Notes under the pieces: model-generated | What the model saw: the letters and a program-made list of their open reading frames with translations, nothing else | What the model was told of the DNA's origin: nothing | Database searches by the model: none | Assembly: GCA_964657325.1 (NCBI GenBank) | Contig: CAZZVE010000006.1 | Coordinates: 13,603-77,602 of the forward strand | Origin: JBBQVS01 sp964657325 | Lineage (GTDB): Bacteria; Chloroflexota; Ktedonobacteria; Ktedonobacterales; Ktedonobacteraceae | DNA length: 64,000 nucleotides | Direction of reading: 5' to 3' | Shown: one piece after another, positions 61,183-64,000 of the stretch | Position numbering within the stretch: position 1 is the stretch's first letter | Layout: every line of letters begins with the position of its first letter | Translations under genes and position numbers: made by a program

Positions 61183-61950
61183 TTATGCTTCTTTATAAAG
61201 AGGAACCCATTCGCCCCGACGGTCCTGCACAAGTGCAACACCACCTTCGTCCCACATAATCATACGGTTCATGATATAAATCAGTGTCGCTCGTGCGCGT
61301 GCAACCTTATCATCAACGGCATTATCGCTGAGTCCCCACGAGGCATAGATGCGTCCATTGGTGCGGCTCACCGCGCGTTTGTCGTGCAGGTTCAAACGAG
61401 CCGCGATTTGTTCGTTCGTCATGCCTTGCGCCATGAGTTCGGCGACACGTAACTCATTTGGTTCTAATAAAGCGAGCGGTGATTGTTCGTCCAGATCGCG
61501 CACCTCCTGCACACGGTCCTCAATCTCGGGGTCAACAAGACTGCGCCCATTGACTGCATCGCGTAACAGAGGTACAAGCATACTCGGTAAAAGATAGTTA
61601 CTTTTGCGCACATAGGCGTAGTGCGTCAGGATGCCCGATGCCCGAAATTCGCGGTAGTATTCATCATCATCTTGAATCGAGTAAAAGACAACAGGCATAC
61701 GTGGACGTTCGCGTCGAATAGCAATGGCTGCCCCAACACCACTCATAGCGTTACGCCCAACTTGTGCATCTTGCAACTGCACATCCATCAAAATCACGTC
61801 CATATCCAGTTCAAGCGCACGAGCCAACGCCTCGCGTCCAGTTGCAGCCTCGCCCACAACCTGCACGTTTCCTGTCGCCTCAAGCCCCTCGCGCAATGCC
61901 TTACGCAATGGCCCATGATCGTCCACCAATAAAAGTTTTGTAGTTGCCAT
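61183..61950 (-). CDS. NarL/LuxR-type response regulator
   Basis: 255 residues from ATG 61950, the natural receiver start (KLLLVDDHGPLRKAL); the frame extends to 62073 without support. Receiver: acidic pair DD, phospho-Asp in VILMDVQLQ, and Lys in YVRKSNY. The C-terminal HTH is ANELRVAEL-like (LEPNELRVAELMAQGMTNEQIAARL, KRAVSRTNGRIY), with a spacer loop after the HTH and about 45 extra residues at the end. It should be phosphorylated by the kinase encoded 5 bp downstream. Confidence 0.9.
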   Translation of the reverse strand: MATTKLLLVDDHGPLRKALREGLEATGNVQVVGEAATGREALARALELDMDVILMDVQLQDAQVGRNAMSGVGAAIAIRRERPRMPVVFYSIQDDDEYYREFRASGILTHYAYVRKSNYLLPSMLVPLLRDAVNGRSLVDPEIEDRVQEVRDLDEQSPLALLEPNELRVAELMAQGMTNEQIAARLNLHDKRAVSRTNGRIYASWGLSDNAVDDKVARARATLIYIMNRMIMWDEGGVALVQDRRGEWVPLYKEA

Positions 61951-62310
61951 TATTTCTCGCACGGCCTTTTTCGCTCGGATTACACAATCTATAAGCACTT
62001 CAAGTATACCAGTTCGGGGAAGAGGTGTAGAGTATCCGAAGCAACAAAAGCATGCACACGAGTTCGGTATCATGACAAGGCGTGATTGAGGCTTGCGTGA
62101 GCACGACAGGGCAAGCCGTCACTACTATACTGCCTGCCGCAAAGCGGCGGAAAACGTCTATAGTAGTGACAGGGCTTGCCCCTGTCATGCTCGTTTGCAC
62201 CTGTCATAATACTAATCAGTGTTGTTATTACAATCGCAGATCAGCGAGCGACACCGTATCCTCTACATACGACGCTAATCTGCGCTTTCGTTCATTCCTT
62301 TCCAGTAAGG
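61951..62310. other. Intergenic region containing family A repeat
   Basis: 360 bp without a credible gene. Holds the family A repeat at 62099-62191 and the upstream region of the response-regulator operon (minus strand); no clear promoter match found. Confidence 0.5.
62099..62191. repeat. MITE-like inverted repeat, family A copy 2
   Basis: Left end (62099-62129) and right end (62158-62191) are inverted repeats matching the copy at 15227-15329, including CACTACTATA at the inner edges; small deletions in the left arm. The interior GCCGCAAAGCGGC is itself a small hairpin. Confidence 0.8.
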
Positions 62311-63144
62311 TTAATAGCCAACGGTGCGTTCAAAGGCAGATGCAATTACGCTGTAACCTGCATCGGTGGAGTGAACATTGTGAAAAATGCCGCACTCCCA
62401 GGTGTATTTGCAAATGTTTGCGTTAGGAGTTGCTGCACCACCAAAGGCACCAAACACGTCTGCGATAGAACCGTAACCGTTGACATCCTGTGCGAGGTGC
62501 TGATTAAAGATTTGAATATACGACACCGTATTGGGACAGGAGTTTTGATAAGGGTCGTAATAATTCATCATAATCAGGTCGCCAGTACGTTGGCCGTTTA
62601 CGACGAGTGCGTTTTGGAGCTTTGGCAGAATAGTTTGCGTGAGGTTCGCATCCAGTGTCGCTAAATCGAGAGCAAATTTCTTTGTGTTGATGACACACGT
62701 GCTCTTGTTGATATCAGATAAAATATCATTTGAGCCGATATCAAGCGTGACTGGACTAACTTGGCCTGGATAATGAGCAAGATAGGATAGGGCAGTAGCA
62801 AGTTGTGAACCAATATAAGGAAATTTGCGTAGTATCGGAACTGGACATCCTCCTTTAATCATTGTTGTACTACTCTCGCCTGGACAACTAAGATTGACGA
62901 GCTTTTTCGTACCATAACTTTTTAAGTTACTGTAAAAGTCGTTGGCGTAACCATCATCATAGTTGATGTCAGGCTGATAGCCGAAGGCGAGCGAGTCACC
63001 TAACGCAAGATAACGTTGTTTGGGACCTACAAGCGAGACGCGAGAAGTGGCTAACGTCGAAGGTACCACCATCAAGAAAAGAACAAAGGCAAGCGTGAGG
63101 GGGAGAAAAACGCGTCGAGAAGGAAGAATTGTTTCCTTAAACAT
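62311..63144 (-). CDS. Secreted SGNH/GDSL hydrolase
   Basis: 277 residues. A signal peptide (VFLPLTLAFVLFLMVVPST, about residues 11-33) indicates export. The mature part has the nucleophile in YLALGDSLAFGYQ, the Gly block region NLSCPGESS, LDIGSNDIL with the Asn, and the C-terminal VHSTDAGY with Asp-x2-His order replaced by H-S-T-D-A-G, typical of actinobacterial-like GDSL lipases. Several cysteines suggest disulfides. An esterase or lipase on extracellular substrates is likely. Confidence 0.87.
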   Translation of the reverse strand: MFKETILPSRRVFLPLTLAFVLFLMVVPSTLATSRVSLVGPKQRYLALGDSLAFGYQPDINYDDGYANDFYSNLKSYGTKKLVNLSCPGESSTTMIKGGCPVPILRKFPYIGSQLATALSYLAHYPGQVSPVTLDIGSNDILSDINKSTCVINTKKFALDLATLDANLTQTILPKLQNALVVNGQRTGDLIMMNYYDPYQNSCPNTVSYIQIFNQHLAQDVNGYGSIADVFGAFGGAATPNANICKYTWECGIFHNVHSTDAGYSVIASAFERTVGY

Positions 63145-63337
63145 GAACGGCCCTCCTGTTGTACATACGACCTGATAACAGACATCAAGTCTATCATCAT
63201 AAATGTGCGTGAAACATACAGATAGAGGAAAAAGTCAGAGTCGCCTACAACAAGTATAACCTGATGTTTATATATAACGCAAGAGTTATCTATCAGAAAT
63301 TTGTAATATCGCTACTGCAAGAACTATTTTCGCCCTC

Positions 63338-63382
63338 TTGACAAATGACCGCGGGTCAATTATAATTGACCCGCGGTCATTT
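63338..63382 (+). promoter_or_regulatory. Consensus promoter embedded in a double TetR-type operator
   Basis: TTGACA (63338-63343), 17-bp spacer and TATAAT (63361-63366) form a perfect sigma-70 promoter. The segment 63343-63382 is a perfect 40-bp palindrome made of two sites, TGACCGCGGGTCA (63346-63358) and TGACCCGCGGTCA (63367-63379), each itself dyad-symmetric. They cover the spacer and the region just downstream of -10, as expected for autorepression by the TetR protein encoded next. Confidence 0.85.
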
Positions 63383-63408
63383 GCTATTAAGAATGTATGA
63401 GAGGACAT

Positions 63409-64000
63409 ATGGGAAATACTCTTCCACGACATAGGGCGGTACACGACGAGCAGAAGCAGGAACGGCGACAAGCTATTCTTGATGCGGCATGGCAGTTGTT
63501 CCAGACGACCCCCTATGAGGCGTTGACGATTGTTGACATAGCACACGCGCTTGGGTTGGCAAAGGGAACAGTTTTTCTCTACTTCAAGACAAAAGAGAGT
63601 CTTTTCCTGATGCTGGTTGAACAGCAACTTACAATCTGGTTTGCTGAGGTGAACGCACGTCTAGAGGCACTTGCTCATCCTTGTACTGTTCCAGAGGTCG
63701 CCGAAGTGTTATGTCAACCACTAGAAACGCGTCCAGGATTGACACGCCTACTCGCCATTCTTCATATCATGCTTGAGCAAAATATTGATTTGGACTCGGC
63801 CCTCGCGTTCAAATACTTTCTGTTAGAGCATTTTGAGCGTACAGGGTTATTGCTTGAACAGTGCTTGCCATTCTTACTACCAGGGAAAGGTGCCTCACTT
63901 CTATTGCAGTCACATGCACTTGTGATTGGACTCTGGCACCTCTCCGATCCAGCACCCATCGTGCAACAAGCACTACAACAACCGACGTTACGTATGTTTG
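63409..64000 (+). CDS. TetR-family transcriptional regulator (runs off the window)
   Basis: The open frame from ATG 63409 continues past the window end (at least 197 residues). The N-terminal HTH is clear: RRQAILDAAWQLFQ, YEALTIVDIAHALGLAKGTVFLYFKTKESLFLML. The ligand-binding half (LLAILHIMLEQNIDLDSALAF, FERTGLLLEQCLPFL) is helical. GAGAGG lies about 7 nt upstream. The palindromic double operator around its own promoter indicates autoregulation; neighbouring targets are outside the window. Ligand unknown. Confidence 0.92.
   Translation, partial: MGNTLPRHRAVHDEQKQERRQAILDAAWQLFQTTPYEALTIVDIAHALGLAKGTVFLYFKTKESLFLMLVEQQLTIWFAEVNARLEALAHPCTVPEVAEVLCQPLETRPGLTRLLAILHIMLEQNIDLDSALAFKYFLLEHFERTGLLLEQCLPFLLPGKGASLLLQSHALVIGLWHLSDPAPIVQQALQQPTLRMF

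Noticed and set aside
15227..62191. Dispersed repeats considered as CRISPR
   Set aside because: Copies are tens of kilobases apart, palindromic and not interspersed with regular spacers; no cas genes.
1..64000. tRNA, tmRNA or rRNA genes
   Set aside because: No T-arm-like GGTTCGANTCC pattern followed by an acceptor stem and no rRNA signature was recognised on either strand by eye.

Overview
The window looks like chromosomal DNA of a heterotrophic Gram-positive-type Chloroflexota, most likely of the Ktedonobacterales type. This is an inference from the mix of proteins (F420-type LLM oxidoreductase, many GAF/TPR/histidine-kinase chimeras, secreted repeat and SGNH proteins, class 1B PyrD, AcuC-like deacetylase), frequent GTG/TTG starts and moderate GC. 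No rRNA, tRNA or CRISPR array was seen.

Region 1 (1-3.5 kb, plus strand) is aromatic amino acid synthesis: the end of a trp cluster (trpA), a degenerate receiver-domain protein, aroH chorismate mutase and DAHP synthase. A 68-bp hairpin separates it from msrB. Region 2 (3.5-8.3 kb, minus) holds msrB, a glycolipid-binding-family protein with an LLM oxidoreductase, argS and a small P-loop kinase. Region 3 (8.5-12 kb) is membrane/lipid: a one-TM protein with DedA, an MGDG-synthase-type glycosyltransferase, and convergent to it a very clear UDP-sulfoquinovose synthase (sqdB). Region 4 (12-17.6 kb, minus) is acetate use (acs plus a SatP-type acetate transporter with a hairpin-rich leader), an MFS exporter and a two-HTH regulator.

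Region 5 (17.8-21.5 kb) has an SCP2 protein, a QueD/PTPS-family enzyme with a GNAT, a soluble GAF histidine kinase and an orphan DUF433 antitoxin-like gene. Region 6 (21.5-31.2 kb, minus) is a complete de novo pyrimidine operon, pyrB-carA-carB-pyrC-pyrE-pyrF-pyrD plus a 66-aa gene, with overlapping or near-touching genes. It is driven by a consensus promoter and preceded by a roughly 230-nt leader with two tandem terminators, the first closing a predicted multi-branched RNA. This leader is the best candidate here for an undescribed regulatory element. A second orotate-phosphoribosyltransferase-like gene lies at 37 kb and a pyrimidine-type nucleoside hydrolase at 40 kb.

Region 7 (31.5-43.4 kb) contains a methyltransferase, coaE, a caspase-fold protein without the catalytic cysteine fused to TPRs and membrane helices, an ABC-F ATPase, slipin and NfeD, a GT4 glycosyltransferase and a secreted three-repeat protein. 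Region 8 (43.5-54.4 kb, mostly plus) is central carbon metabolism: PFK, deoB, a GNAT, phosphohexomutase, an alpha/beta hydrolase, sucCD, a histone-deacetylase-family protein and a tandem GNAT. Region 9 (54.4-64 kb) has a truncated SDR, a nucleotidyltransferase-like protein, a GAF-PAS-cyclase, an NAD(P)-binding protein, a membrane histidine kinase/response regulator pair, a secreted SGNH hydrolase and, running off the end, a TetR regulator behind a promoter embedded in a 40-bp palindrome.

Two layers of non-coding structure run through the window. Many gene ends carry long, nearly perfect inverted repeats with unrelated sequences (arms of 16-32 bp), probably terminators. Dispersed MITE-like repeats occur in at least three families (two copies each), including a nested element and one copy that supplies a gene's stop codon.
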